From Ramlibacter alkalitolerans (GTDB lineage Bacteria; Pseudomonadota; Gammaproteobacteria; Burkholderiales; Burkholderiaceae_C), in contig NZ_JAEQND010000009.1 of the NCBI RefSeq assembly GCF_016722765.1, positions 225,850-289,849 of the forward strand: a DNA stretch of 64,000 nt, given 5' to 3'. This document shows, piece after piece, positions 8,828 to 18,406 of the stretch. Position 1 is the first letter of the stretch; every line of letters starts with the position of its first letter. Below the pieces are notes generated by a model. The model made no database searches and was not told the DNA's origin. It worked only from the letters and a program-made list of their open reading frames with translations. Position numbers and translations under genes: made by a program.

Positions 8828-9795
8828 GACGTGAGGACCAGCGCCTTCATGAATCCGTCGGGCCGGGTGCGCGTGAGTTCCAGCGCTTCGCCGAGGCGGT
8901 CGAGCGGCAGCTGGTGCGTGTAGAGCGGCGCGGGATCCATGATCCCCTGCGTCATCCATTCGACCGCGCGCTTCATGCCCGCCACGTAGGCCTGCGGATC
9001 GCGTTCGTGGGCGTTGATGACGTCGAGGCCGCGCCAGTTCCACAGTTGCACGTTGACCTGGCGCAGGCCGTCCTGGTGGTAGCCGGCGATGACGAGCCGG
9101 CCGCGTTCGGCGCAGAGCTCCCCGGCCAGGTTCAGCGGCCACTCCAGCCCGGTGCACTCGATCACGCGTTCGCAGAACCTGCCGTCGGTGAGCGCCTTGA
9201 CCTTCTCGATGATCTTCCAGTGGTCGTCCAGCAGCAGCGTCTCGTCGGCGCCGGCCTGGCGGGCGAACTCCAGCGAGAAGGGGCGGCGCGACAGCGCGAT
9301 GACGCGGGCGCCGGCGTGCTTGGCGAGCTGCGTGAGCAAGGCGCCCAGGAATCCGATGCCGACGATCGCCACCGTCTGGCCGGCGCGGATCTCGCTGCGC
9401 TGGAAGATGTTGGTCGCGCAGCCGAGCGGCTCGCCGAGCACGGGCTTGTTCGCCAGCGCCTCGGGCAACCTGATCACGGCCGTGGCTTCGGCGATGTCGT
9501 ACTCCGCATGCGCGCGGTAGGTGAGGGCGGCGACGCGGTCGCCTTCGTTCAGGCCGGCGACGCCTTCGCCGATCGCGGCGACGCGGCCCCAGCCTTCATG
9601 CCCGGGCGCACCCGCCGGTTGCGGATAGTTGAACCATTCGCGGCCTTCCCACAGCGGCAGGCTCGAGGCGCACACCCCCGAGCCCTCGAGCCGGACCAGC
9701 ACCTGCCCCCGCCCCGGCTCCGGCGCTTCGACACTGTGGACGGCCGCCTGCCCCGGGGCGGAGATCACCCCTGCATGCATGGGACCCACCCCCAT
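8824..9795 (-). CDS. Medium-chain dehydrogenase (zinc alcohol dehydrogenase-like) without structural-zinc loop
   Basis: A 323-residue MDR-family enzyme. The N-terminal catalytic domain has GSGVCASSLPLWEG and AGAPGHEGWGRVAAIGEGV, where GHE is the usual catalytic-zinc region. The nucleotide domain has TVAIVGIGFLGALLTQLAKH. The four-cysteine structural-zinc segment of classical alcohol dehydrogenases is missing between residues 85 and 110, and the usual Cys-x-x-Asp at the active site reads CASS. It is probably a sugar or polyol dehydrogenase of the cluster. The start overlaps the upstream stop by one base (TGATG). A second ATG six codons in is an alternative start. Confidence 0.82.
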   Translation of the reverse strand: MGVGPMHAGVISAPGQAAVHSVEAPEPGRGQVLVRLEGSGVCASSLPLWEGREWFNYPQPAGAPGHEGWGRVAAIGEGVAGLNEGDRVAALTYRAHAEYDIAEATAVIRLPEALANKPVLGEPLGCATNIFQRSEIRAGQTVAIVGIGFLGALLTQLAKHAGARVIALSRRPFSLEFARQAGADETLLLDDHWKIIEKVKALTDGRFCERVIECTGLEWPLNLAGELCAERGRLVIAGYHQDGLRQVNVQLWNWRGLDVINAHERDPQAYVAGMKRAVEWMTQGIMDPAPLYTHQLPLDRLGEALELTRTRPDGFMKALVLTS

Positions 9796-10892
9796 CAGTG
9801 CGCTCCTGCCGCCACGCGCGCCGCCGGCGCCGGCGTGCCGCGCTTTTCCTGCGCCAGCCGCGCGGCCAGCCATTCGTACAGGCGCGCTATGCCGTCCTCG
9901 GCGGCCACCTTGGCTTGCCAACCCGTCTCGCGCTGGAACGCGCGCGTGTCGGAGACGTAGTAGCGCTGGTCGCCGGTGCGCCAGGCGTCGAGCGAGACCG
10001 GCGGGCGCTTGCCGTGCAGCTGCGCGATGCGATCGAGCAGGTCCTGCAGGCTGATGGCGTTGCCCGGCCCGCCGCCCATGTTGAAGGCGCGGCCCTTCAG
10101 GCGCGCCGCGTTCTGTTCGGCCAGCAGGAAGGCGTCGACCAGGTCGTCGACGAACAGCACGTCGCGCACCTGCATGCCGTCGCCGTACAGCGTGATGCGC
10201 TCGCCGCGCAGGGCGCGCAGGATGAAATGCGCGACCCAGCCCTGGTCTTCGGTGCCGAACTGGCGCGGGCCGTAGATGCAGCTCATGCGGAACACCAGCG
10301 TGGTCATTCCGTAGCTGCGCGCGTAGTCGACGACGTACTGGTCGGCCGTGCCCTTGGAGCAGCCGTAGGGGCTGTGGAAATCGAGCGGCCGCTGCTCGCT
10401 GATGCCGCGGGCCGTGACCTCCGCGTCCACCGGCAGGTAGCGCTGGCCCTGCACCGACAGCTCCAGGTCTTCGAGCCCGCCGTAGACCTTGTTGGTGGAG
10501 GTCATCACGATGGCCGGTGCGACCGGGCGCGCCCGCGCTGCCTCCAGCACGTTGAGCGTGCCGATGGCGTTGACCGCGAAGTCTTCCTGCGGGTTCTCCA
10601 GGCTGGTGGTCACCGCGACCTGCGCTGCGAAGTGGAAGATCTGCTGCACGCCGCAAACGGCCTTGGCCACCGCCGCGGCGTCCCGCACGTCGGCACGCAC
10701 GAACTCCAGCAGCTCGCCGTGCTGCTGGCGCAGCCACTGCAGGTTCTGCTCCACGCCGGGACGCGACAGGTTGTCGAGCACGCGCACGCGCCGGCCCGCG
10801 GACAGCAGGCGGTGCGCGAGGTTGGAGCCGATGAAGCCGGCTCCGCCGGTGATCAGGGTGGTGGGGGTCGTCGGAGTCGTCATCGTCTTCAC
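9795..10892 (-). CDS. Extended-SDR nucleotide-sugar epimerase/dehydratase
   Basis: A 365-residue extended short-chain dehydrogenase. The NAD motif TTLITGGAGFIGSNLAHRLL lies at the N-terminus. The catalytic segment is MTSTNKVYGG with FHSPYGCSKGTADQYVVDYA (Tyr-x3-Lys). The late block FILRALRGERITLYGDGMQV, followed by RDVLFVDDLVDAF, is typical of nucleotide-sugar epimerases. Overall it looks most like CDP-paratose 2-epimerase/UDP-glucose epimerase relatives. It overlaps the next upstream gene by four bases. It would supply an activated sugar for the glycosyltransferases downstream; exact product unknown. Confidence 0.85.
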   Translation of the reverse strand: MKTMTTPTTPTTLITGGAGFIGSNLAHRLLSAGRRVRVLDNLSRPGVEQNLQWLRQQHGELLEFVRADVRDAAAVAKAVCGVQQIFHFAAQVAVTTSLENPQEDFAVNAIGTLNVLEAARARPVAPAIVMTSTNKVYGGLEDLELSVQGQRYLPVDAEVTARGISEQRPLDFHSPYGCSKGTADQYVVDYARSYGMTTLVFRMSCIYGPRQFGTEDQGWVAHFILRALRGERITLYGDGMQVRDVLFVDDLVDAFLLAEQNAARLKGRAFNMGGGPGNAISLQDLLDRIAQLHGKRPPVSLDAWRTGDQRYYVSDTRAFQRETGWQAKVAAEDGIARLYEWLAARLAQEKRGTPAPAARVAAGAH

Positions 10893-12004
10893 ACCGTCAG
10901 GCCGCGGGCGCTGAGTTCGGCGCTGGCCTGCGCCACACGGTCGACGGCGGCCTGGCTGGCCAGCCAGGAGGACAGTTCGACCAGGCCGTCTTCCAGCCGG
11001 ACCTGCGGCGTGAAGCCGAGGACCCGTTGGGCCTTGCTGATGTCGGCATAGCAGTGGCGGATGTCGCCGACCCGGTACTTGCCCAGGATCTCGGGCCGGA
11101 CCTGTTCCTTGCCGACGACCTTGGCCAGCTTGGCGGCGATCTCGCGCACCGTCTGCGGCTGGCCGCTGCCGACGTTGAAGACTTCACCGGCGGCCTCGGG
11201 CGTCTCGAGCGCGAGGCGGCAGGCCCGCGCGATGTCGTAGACGCTGACGAAGTCGCGCTGCTGCAGCCCGTCCTCGAAGATCGCCGGCGGGTTGTTGTTC
11301 AACAGCCGCGCGGCGAAGATGGCGAGCACGCCGGTGTACGGATTCGACAGCGCCTGCCGCGGCCCGTAGGCGTTGAAGAAGCGCAGCGCCACGGTGGGGA
11401 TGTTGTAGGCACGGCCGATCATGAGGCACAGCCGTTCCTGGTCGTACTTGGACAGCGCATACACGGAGGCCAGCGCAGGCTGCTTCGTCTCCGGCGTGGG
11501 CATCGGCTCCAACGCGCTGCCGGCTTCACCGGGGAATTCCCACTGGCCGGCCTTCAACTGCTCCAGCGTGCGCTCGCCCACCGTGCGCGGCAGGCCGGAC
11601 GCACCGCGGTACAGGCCCTCGCCGTACAGGCTCATGCTCGATGCCACGACCAGCCGCTCCACCGGATTCTTCACCAGGGCTTCGAGCAGGACCGCGGTAC
11701 CCAGGTTGTTCACGCGCGTGTAGTGTGCGACTTCGTACATGCTCTGGCCGACGCCCACCGCGGCCGCGAAGTGGTACACGGCGTCGATGCCCTGCAGCGC
11801 CTGATCGACCTTATCGCGATCGTTCACATCACCGACGACGAGCTCCACATCCTTCGCGAGGTAGTCGGGGCGCCGGCGGCTGTCGCCGTGCACCTGCGGG
11901 TCGAGCGCATCCAGGACCCGGACGTGATAGCCATGCGCCAGCAACTCGTCGGCCAGGTGCGAACCGATGAAACCAGCGCCTCCCGTGATCAGTACTTTCT
12001 GCAT
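10889..12004 (-). CDS. NAD-dependent nucleotide-sugar epimerase/dehydratase, first gene of glycan operon
   Basis: A 371-residue extended SDR with MQKVLITGGAGFIGSHLADE at the start, the Ser/Tyr/Lys triad in VVASSMSLYGEG and SVYALSKYDQE, and the C-terminal NPYTGVLAIFAARLLNNNPP and DFVSVYDIARACRLALE blocks. It resembles UDP-glucose 4-epimerase (GalE/WcaG type). It is the promoter-proximal gene of the minus-strand run 12004-2561, in which most genes overlap by 1-11 bases, and faces the divergent inositol-phosphate synthase gene. The ribosome site GAGGAAAG lies upstream of the ATG at 12004. Confidence 0.87.
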   Translation of the reverse strand: MQKVLITGGAGFIGSHLADELLAHGYHVRVLDALDPQVHGDSRRRPDYLAKDVELVVGDVNDRDKVDQALQGIDAVYHFAAAVGVGQSMYEVAHYTRVNNLGTAVLLEALVKNPVERLVVASSMSLYGEGLYRGASGLPRTVGERTLEQLKAGQWEFPGEAGSALEPMPTPETKQPALASVYALSKYDQERLCLMIGRAYNIPTVALRFFNAYGPRQALSNPYTGVLAIFAARLLNNNPPAIFEDGLQQRDFVSVYDIARACRLALETPEAAGEVFNVGSGQPQTVREIAAKLAKVVGKEQVRPEILGKYRVGDIRHCYADISKAQRVLGFTPQVRLEDGLVELSSWLASQAAVDRVAQASAELSARGLTV

Positions 12005-12191
12005 CGAGTGGCTTTCCTCGTTGTTGTGGATTCAACATGTTAGGTGGATGGCTCAACCGACGGGGCCGTTTTGGACGAAATTTTGAAAACGACCCACGGC
12101 TGAGCAGATTGTTTGTACGATGCCTTCCCGCCTCGCTGAGCCACGCTCGCCACGGCCGCAGATAAGGATCAACGAAAAAGGGAGAAAAGCC
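12005..12191. promoter_or_regulatory. Divergent promoter region of the glycan cluster
   Basis: This 187-base gap separates the nine-gene minus operon from the plus-strand inositol-phosphate synthase operon, so it must hold both promoters. It is AT-richer than its surroundings. A weak plus-strand candidate is TTGAAA (12083-12088), 18 bases from GATTGT (12107-12112). I saw no convincing operator. The ribosome site GGGAG for the plus operon lies at about 12180. Confidence 0.5.
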
Positions 12192-13349
12192 ATGGGCAAG
12201 ATCCGGGTCGCCATCATCGGCGTGGGTAATTGCGCATCGTCGCTGGTGCAGGGCGTCGAGTTCTATCGCGAGGCGCAGGCCGACGATTTCGTGCCCGGCC
12301 TGATGCACGTGGACCTGGCTGGCTATCGCCCCGGCGACATCGAGTTCACCGCAGCCTTCGACGTCAGTGCCCACAAGGTCGGGCTCGACCTGAGCGAAGC
12401 GATCTTCGCCGAGCCGAACAACACCCTGCGCTTCGCCGAGGTGCCGCACCTGGGCGTGCCGGTCTCGCGCGGCATGACGCACGACGGGCTGGGCACTTAC
12501 CTGAAGGATGTGGTGCCGAAGTCGGACCGCAGCACCGACGACATCATCGGCATCCTGAAGGCGACGAAGACCGATGTCGTCGTTTCCTACCTGCCGGTCG
12601 GCTCGGAAATGGCGACCAAGTGGTACGTCGAGCAGATCCTGGAAGCCGGCTGCGGTTTCGTGAACTGCATCCCCGTGTTCATTGCTTCGCAGCCGTACTG
12701 GAACAAGCGCTTCGCCCAGCGGCGGCTGCCGATCATCGGCGACGACATCAAGTCGCAGGTGGGAGCGACCATCGTCCACCGCATGCTCACCGACCTGTTC
12801 CGCAAGCGGGGCGTGCGCGTCGACCGCACCTACCAGTTGAACGTCGGCGGCAATACCGACTTCCTCAACATGCTGGAGCGCGAACGGCTCGCCTCCAAGA
12901 AAATCTCAAAGACGCAGGCCGTCACCAGCCAGCTCGGACATCCGATGAAGTCCAACGACGTGCACGTCGGCCCGAGCGATTACGTGCCGTGGCTTGCCGA
13001 CCGCAAGTTCGCCTTCATCCGCATGGAAGGCACTGCGTTCGGCAACGTTCCGCTCAGTTGCGAGCTGAAACTGGAAGTGTGGGATTCCCCCAATTCCGCC
13101 GGCGTGGTGATCGATGCGATCCGCTGCGCGAAGATCGCACTCGACCGCGGCATCGGAGGCGCGCTCAACGGCCCTTCGAGCTATTACATGAAGTCGCCGC
13201 CCCTGCAGTTCACCGACGACGAAGCGCGCGAGCTGGTCGAGGCGTTCATCCGCGGCGACGAGGAAGTCGCCGCCAAACCGAAGCGGCGCGCCGGCGGTGG
13301 CGCGCCCGCCGTCGGCAAGAAGCTGCCCACCCTGCAGAAGGACCTTTGA
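12192..13349 (+). CDS. ino1: Inositol-3-phosphate synthase (actinobacterial type)
   Basis: Converts glucose 6-phosphate to 1D-myo-inositol 3-phosphate with NAD as internal cofactor. The 385-residue protein opens with [20 protein letters not shown] and carries [57 protein letters not shown] and the active-site Lys-rich region [17 protein letters not shown]. These match the short actinobacterial Ino1 form rather than the roughly 500-residue eukaryotic one. The C-terminal tail (about 30 residues, [16 protein letters not shown]) is low-complexity and basic. Start at 12192 is set by GGGAG upstream. It is first in an operon with a glycosidase and a phosphatase. Such enzymes are uncommon in beta-proteobacteria, which suggests transfer with the glycan cluster. 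Confidence 0.92.
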   Translation: MGKIRVAIIGVGNCASSLVQGVEFYREAQADDFVPGLMHVDLAGYRPGDIEFTAAFDVSAHKVGLDLSEAIFAEPNNTLRFAEVPHLGVPVSRGMTHDGLGTYLKDVVPKSDRSTDDIIGILKATKTDVVVSYLPVGSEMATKWYVEQILEAGCGFVNCIPVFIASQPYWNKRFAQRRLPIIGDDIKSQVGATIVHRMLTDLFRKRGVRVDRTYQLNVGGNTDFLNMLERERLASKKISKTQAVTSQLGHPMKSNDVHVGPSDYVPWLADRKFAFIRMEGTAFGNVPLSCELKLEVWDSPNSAGVVIDAIRCAKIALDRGIGGALNGPSSYYMKSPPLQFTDDEARELVEAFIRGDEEVAAKPKRRAGGGAPAVGKKLPTLQKDL

Positions 13350-13356
13350 GCCCAAC

Positions 13357-14292
13357 ATGATCGAAGCCGTCAAGTTCTGGAACGAACCGAACAACAAGTC
13401 GCATTGGGATCCGGAAGTCGACCCCGGTTGGGTGAAGTACGCGGAACTGGTGAAACTCGCGAGCGCGGCGGTGAAGGCCGAATCCTCGCAACTCACCAAG
13501 GTGCTGGGCGGCATCTCGCCGATCGACCCCGGCTTCATCCAGAACCTGGCGGGGCAGGGCGTGCTCGAAGCGGTGGACGCCGTGGCCGTGCATGGTTTCC
13601 CGCTGGACTGGAACCACTGGCAGATCCACATCTGGCCGGAGCGCATCGCCGAGATCGAGGCCGTCACGCACCTGCCGGTGTGGGTGACGGAAGTCGGCGT
13701 CTCGACCTTCGGCGCCGAGGAAGTGCAGGAGTTCGGCCTCAAGCGCACCGCCGAACTGCTGCGCGGGCGCGTGCCGCGCATCCACTGGTATTCGCTGTAC
13801 GACCTGCCCAAGGCCTGGCCGGCCACGACGCGCCACCGCGAGGCGGAAGGCTCCAGCTATTACCGGCACTACTACATGGGACTGCTGCGCGAGGACGGAA
13901 CGCCCAAGCTCGCCTGCCGGCATTTTGCCGACTGCACGCCGGACCTGGGCATCTGCCAGTGGTTCCACTACGAGGACCATCGGCTCGAGGATGCCGTGCG
14001 CTGGCTCAAGAAGCTGGGCGTGAAGAAGCTGCGCACCGGCCTGTCGTGGGCCGACAGCTTCCGGCCCGACGCCGATGCCTGGTTCGACCGGCAGATGCTG
14101 GCGCTGGAGGATTTCGACGTGACCGTGACCTTCTGCTTCACGCCGGAGCATCGCGGCCTGCAGCCGCACCACACCAGCGCGCCGCAGGTGCCCGAGGAAT
14201 TCGCCGAGTTCTGCGGCCGCATGGTGCGGCGCTACGTCGGCGGCAGCGCGACGCCGGTGGAGCAGGAGAGCCCGCTGGCCGCGGTGGCGTGA
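13357..14292 (+). CDS. Putative clan GH-A glycosidase with circularly permuted TIM barrel
   Basis: A 311-residue cytoplasmic protein (no signal peptide). It starts directly with the beta-4 motif of clan GH-A glycosidases, VKFWNEPNNK (candidate acid/base Glu10). It continues with VAVHGFPLDW (His79), LPVWVTEVGVSTFG (candidate nucleophile Glu112), the beta-8-like IHWYSLYDLP and the loop GLLREDGTPK. The part that normally precedes NEP comes afterwards: LEDAVRWLKKLGVKKLRTGL with SWADSFRP, then DVTVTFCFTPEH and EEFAEFCGRMVRRY, at residues 210-293. The ends thus join at the alpha-3/beta-4 boundary. Only 20 further in-frame codons exist upstream, overlapping ino1, so an N-terminal truncation of a normal enzyme does not explain it. 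It lies seven bases after ino1. Substrate unknown. Confidence 0.72.
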   Translation: MIEAVKFWNEPNNKSHWDPEVDPGWVKYAELVKLASAAVKAESSQLTKVLGGISPIDPGFIQNLAGQGVLEAVDAVAVHGFPLDWNHWQIHIWPERIAEIEAVTHLPVWVTEVGVSTFGAEEVQEFGLKRTAELLRGRVPRIHWYSLYDLPKAWPATTRHREAEGSSYYRHYYMGLLREDGTPKLACRHFADCTPDLGICQWFHYEDHRLEDAVRWLKKLGVKKLRTGLSWADSFRPDADAWFDRQMLALEDFDVTVTFCFTPEHRGLQPHHTSAPQVPEEFAEFCGRMVRRYVGGSATPVEQESPLAAVA

Positions 14293-14888
14293 CGACCTTC
14301 TACGTCGTGCGCCACGCGGCGCACGACTGGCTGGGGCGCGGATTCGCCGGCCGGCAGCCGGAGGTTGCGCTGAACGCGCAGGGCCGGCAGGAAGCCGAAG
14401 CGCTGGTGCAGCGCCTGGCGGGCGTCACGCTCGACGCGATCTGCTGCAGCCCGCAGCCGCGAACGCAGCAGACGGCGCAGCCGCTCGCGACGGCGCGGGG
14501 CCTGCCGATCGGCATCGAAGCGGATTTCGACGAGGTGGACCTGGGCGAGTGGCAGGGGCGCACCTTCGAAGAGGTGCGCGAACAGCAGGCCTGGAAGGAT
14601 TGGCTGGCGCATCGCGGCAGCGCCCGTCCGCCGGGGGGCGAGCCCTTCCGCGAAGTGGCGCGGCGTGCGGGGGCGGGATTGCGGAGGCTGGTGCAGGCGC
14701 ATCCGGACCAGCACGTGCTCGTGGTGTCGCACGGCGACGTGATCAAGGCGATGGTCGCGAACGTGCTGGGGCTGTCGCTGGACAACCTGGAGAGCTTCGA
14801 CATCGCGCCATGTTCGGTGAGCGTCATCGCGATGGGCAGCGACTGGGGGCAGGTGCGGTTGTTGAATTCGTTGGGCCCGGTGGCGTGA
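14289..14888 (+). CDS. Histidine phosphatase family protein (phosphoglycerate-mutase-like)
   Basis: A 199-residue branch-1 histidine phosphatase. The phospho-accepting motif is at the start as VVRHAAHDW (RHG-type with Ala for Gly). The second conserved segment is DAICCSPQPRTQQTAQPLA, followed by the acidic FDEVDLGEWQGRTFEE and the catalytic His in VLVVSHGDVIKAMVANVLGL. It starts with GTG, and its GTGA overlaps the stop of the glycosidase gene, so it is coupled. Downstream of inositol-phosphate synthase it could dephosphorylate the inositol or sugar phosphate intermediate, which is inference. The family also includes alpha-ribazole and sugar phosphatases. Confidence 0.82.
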   Translation: MTTFYVVRHAAHDWLGRGFAGRQPEVALNAQGRQEAEALVQRLAGVTLDAICCSPQPRTQQTAQPLATARGLPIGIEADFDEVDLGEWQGRTFEEVREQQAWKDWLAHRGSARPPGGEPFREVARRAGAGLRRLVQAHPDQHVLVVSHGDVIKAMVANVLGLSLDNLESFDIAPCSVSVIAMGSDWGQVRLLNSLGPVA

Positions 14889-14899
14889 TTCGCGATCCC

Positions 14900-14988
14900 G
14901 TAGGCTGGCGGTGACGCGCGAAGCGCCGGAACCCCAGCTTCGCTGCGCTCGCTATCGCTGGGGTTCGCAAACCTCACCACCAGCCTAC
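14900..14988. repeat. Repeat A copy 1 (double hairpin form)
   Basis: An 89-base imperfect palindrome. GTAGGCTGGCGGTGA and GAACCCCAGC lie on the left, and GCTGGGGTTCG and the inverted CACCAGCCTAC on the right. It sits between the convergent stops at 14888 and 14974 and runs into the 3' end of the minus-strand gene. Single-arm copies occur at 49455, 56159 and 63753. It probably folds in RNA and may act as a terminator or REP-like element. Confidence 0.75.
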
Positions 14989-15953
14989 CTGTTGCCGCGA
15001 AGCCTGATGCCGGCGGCCAGCTGCCACCTCCTGCAAGGCCGCCGCCACCCGCTCCCCCACCGCCGCCCAATCGCCCGCCCGCGGCTGCCGGAAGAGTCGC
15101 ATCGTCGGATACCACGGCGTGTCCTCGCGCGCCTCCATCCAGCGCCAGTCCGCCTCGCGCTTGAGCAGCACCCAGGTCGGGCACCCCAACGTGCCCGCAA
15201 GATGGGCCGGCATGCCATCCACGCTGATCACGAGATCCAGCGCGCACATCGCGGCCGCGGCCACCTCGACCTGCGTGGTCTGCGCCGACAGGCACGCGAT
15301 GGGAAGCCGCTGCAGCAGCGGATCCCGCGCGGCCTCGCCTTGCTGCAGCGAGAAGAACTGCACTTCCTCCAGCGCGAACAGCGGCGCGAGCGCTGGCAGC
15401 GGCACGGTGCGGCTCGCATCCCAATCGCTGGCCGCCCACAACAGGCCGACGCGCAGCCGGCCCTCGTCGCGCAGGGGCAGGCCTGCCGGGCGCGGCAACC
15501 GTTCACGCAGCTGCGCAGGGGGCGGCGGCAGGCGCGCGAGCGTCATGCGCAACGCGTACGGCAGTTCCATCACCTCGACATCGACGTCGTGCGGCGGCAG
15601 CGGATCGTCGGTCCAGTAGTTGCGCACGTCGCCCAGCCCGGCCACACCCTGCAACAGGCGCAGCAGTTGCGGCTGGACCATGAAGTGGAGTTGCGCGGCG
15701 CGCAGCAGCGGCAGGAAGCGCATGAACTGCAGCGTGTCGCCCAGGCCGTGTTCGCAGCGCACGAGCACGGTTCGGTTCGCCGGCGGCGTGCCGTCCCAGC
15801 GCAGGTGGTTCTCGCCGCGGACGAAGCCGGGAGCGCGCTGCGCGACCCGGCGCGGGAGTTCGATGCGGTCGGTGGCGCGCCAGGCGGCCTCCCAGTCGCC
15901 GCGCCGCATCGCGGCGAACCAGTCGCCGGCGATGTCGGGCGTCGCCGCGCCGC

Positions 15954-15957
<4 letters not shown>
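14974..15957 (-). CDS. Heptosyltransferase-like (GT9-type) glycosyltransferase domain protein
   Basis: A 327-residue protein of the type found at the end of TPR-containing glycosyltransferases. It has [20 protein letters not shown] near residue 66, [20 protein letters not shown], and the GT9-like C-terminal block [20 protein letters not shown] followed by [18 protein letters not shown] and [13 protein letters not shown]. The start is a TTG at 15957 whose TTGA overlaps the stop of the decarboxylase gene, consistent with coupling. Its last residues (RQQVGWW) are encoded by repeat A, so the 3' end was probably altered when that element arrived. Likely adds a sugar to LPS or to the cluster's glycan. 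Confidence 0.75.
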
Positions 15958-17000
<1,043 letters not shown>

Positions 17001-17211
17001 TTCTTTTCCCTGTCGTGATGAATTCTGGCGAATCGAAGTCGCCTTCGGTTCGGCGTTCTTTATACGCACACTCAAGCTGTTCGTGGGCGCACGCAGCGGG
17101 GCCGTGGCCGGCTCTGCGTAGGACGAAGCCGTAAAATGCACAACGGATGAGAGGTCGCGCCCCGGCGGCCTTTTCTTTTGCCTTGAACCCGGGGCCATGT
17201 AGAGGAACACC

Positions 17212-18285
17212 ATGTACAAAAACCTCGCCGCCCTGGCCTGGGCGGCACTCGTTTTTTCCCTCCCCGCGCAGGCGCAGAAGGTCGAGCCGCTCAAGGTCGG
17301 CTTCGTCTATGTCGCGCCTGTCACCGATGCCGGCTGGATCCACCAGCACGAGGAAGGAAGGCAGGCCGTGCAGGCGGCCTTCGGCAACCGCGTGAAGACC
17401 TCGTATGTCGAGAACGTGGCGGAAGGCCCCGATGCCGAGCGCGTGCTGCGCGACCTGGTCGCCACCGGCCACAAGCTGATCTTCACGCCGAGCTTCGGCT
17501 ACATGGAGCCCACGCTGAAGGTGGCGCAGGAGCATCCGGAGGTGAAGTTCGAATCCATCACCGGCTACAAGACGGCGCCCAACGTGGCGACGGCGAATGC
17601 GCGCTACTACGAAGGCCGTTACCTGGCGGGCATCGCGGCCGGCCGCATGACGCGGACCAACGTGGCCGGCTACGTGGCGGGCTTCCCGATCCCGGAAGTG
17701 CTGCAGGGGATCAACGCGTTCACGCTGGGCATGCGTTCCGTGAACCCGCAGGCGCAGGTCAGGGTCGTGTGGCTCAACACGTGGTTCGATCCGGGCCGGG
17801 AGCGCGATGCCGCCATGGCGCTGTTCGACCAGGGCGCCGATCTCGTTTCCTTCCATACCGCGTCCACCGCGGTGATGGCGGCCGCGCAGGAGCGCGGCAA
17901 GCTCGCCATCGCCTACCACTCCGATATGCGCAAGGTCGCGCCGCAGGCGCAGCTGCTGGCGGTGACGCACCAATGGGGCGAGTATTACAAGCAGCGCACC
18001 AAGGCCGTCCTGGACGGCACGTGGAAGAGCGGCAACGTGTGGGGCGGGGTGAAGGAAGGGATGATCCGTGTCGGCTCCTTCGGGCCCAAGGTGCCCAAGG
18101 CGGTGCAGCAGGAGGTGCTGGCCCGCCAGCAGGACATCGCGGCCGGCCGGCTCAAGCCCTTCGCCGGGCCGATCACGGACAACCAGGGCAAGCCGGTCGT
18201 GCCAGCGGGCCGCAGCCTGAGCGATCCGCAGATCCTGGAGATGAACTACCTGGTGCAGGGCGTGCAGGGGCGCATCGCGCGCTGA
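17212..18285 (+). CDS. BMP-family ABC transporter substrate-binding protein (orphan)
   Basis: A 357-residue periplasmic binding protein of the Med/BmpA type, which usually binds nucleosides or related compounds. A signal peptide ([16 protein letters not shown], no lipobox Cys) precedes [55 protein letters not shown] and [20 protein letters not shown]. No ATPase or permease gene flanks it, so its transporter must lie elsewhere. A purine link is possible because guanine deaminase is encoded 3.5 kb downstream, but the two are not in one operon. Confidence 0.88.
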   Translation: MYKNLAALAWAALVFSLPAQAQKVEPLKVGFVYVAPVTDAGWIHQHEEGRQAVQAAFGNRVKTSYVENVAEGPDAERVLRDLVATGHKLIFTPSFGYMEPTLKVAQEHPEVKFESITGYKTAPNVATANARYYEGRYLAGIAAGRMTRTNVAGYVAGFPIPEVLQGINAFTLGMRSVNPQAQVRVVWLNTWFDPGRERDAAMALFDQGADLVSFHTASTAVMAAAQERGKLAIAYHSDMRKVAPQAQLLAVTHQWGEYYKQRTKAVLDGTWKSGNVWGGVKEGMIRVGSFGPKVPKAVQQEVLARQQDIAAGRLKPFAGPITDNQGKPVVPAGRSLSDPQILEMNYLVQGVQGRIAR

Positions 18286-18288
18286 TCC

Positions 18289-18312
18289 GGCCCGCGGCGG
18301 GCCTCCTCCTTT
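18289..18312 (+). terminator. Possible terminator after the BMP gene
   Basis: GGCCCGC G GCGGGCC forms a 7-bp GC stem immediately after the stop at 18285, followed by TCCTCCTTTCT, a pyrimidine-rich but poor T-tract. Confidence 0.4.
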
Positions 18313-18406
18313 CTGGGCCTTGCGGGGCTTGCGTGCCGCAGGCGAGAATGGCCGGCAAACGACAAAGCCCGATGGAGAGGGGCAGTCTGCGAAGCAGGGG
18401 CGAGCG

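Noticed and set aside
5965..8829. 954-codon plus-strand frame opposite the glycosyltransferases
   Set aside because: Arg/Ser/Pro-rich shadow of the GT4 and Gfo/Idh genes on the minus strand.
17001..17211. Riboswitch in front of the BMP-family gene
   Set aside because: I looked for purine or other known riboswitch elements in the 211-base leader and saw none, only GC-rich sequence.
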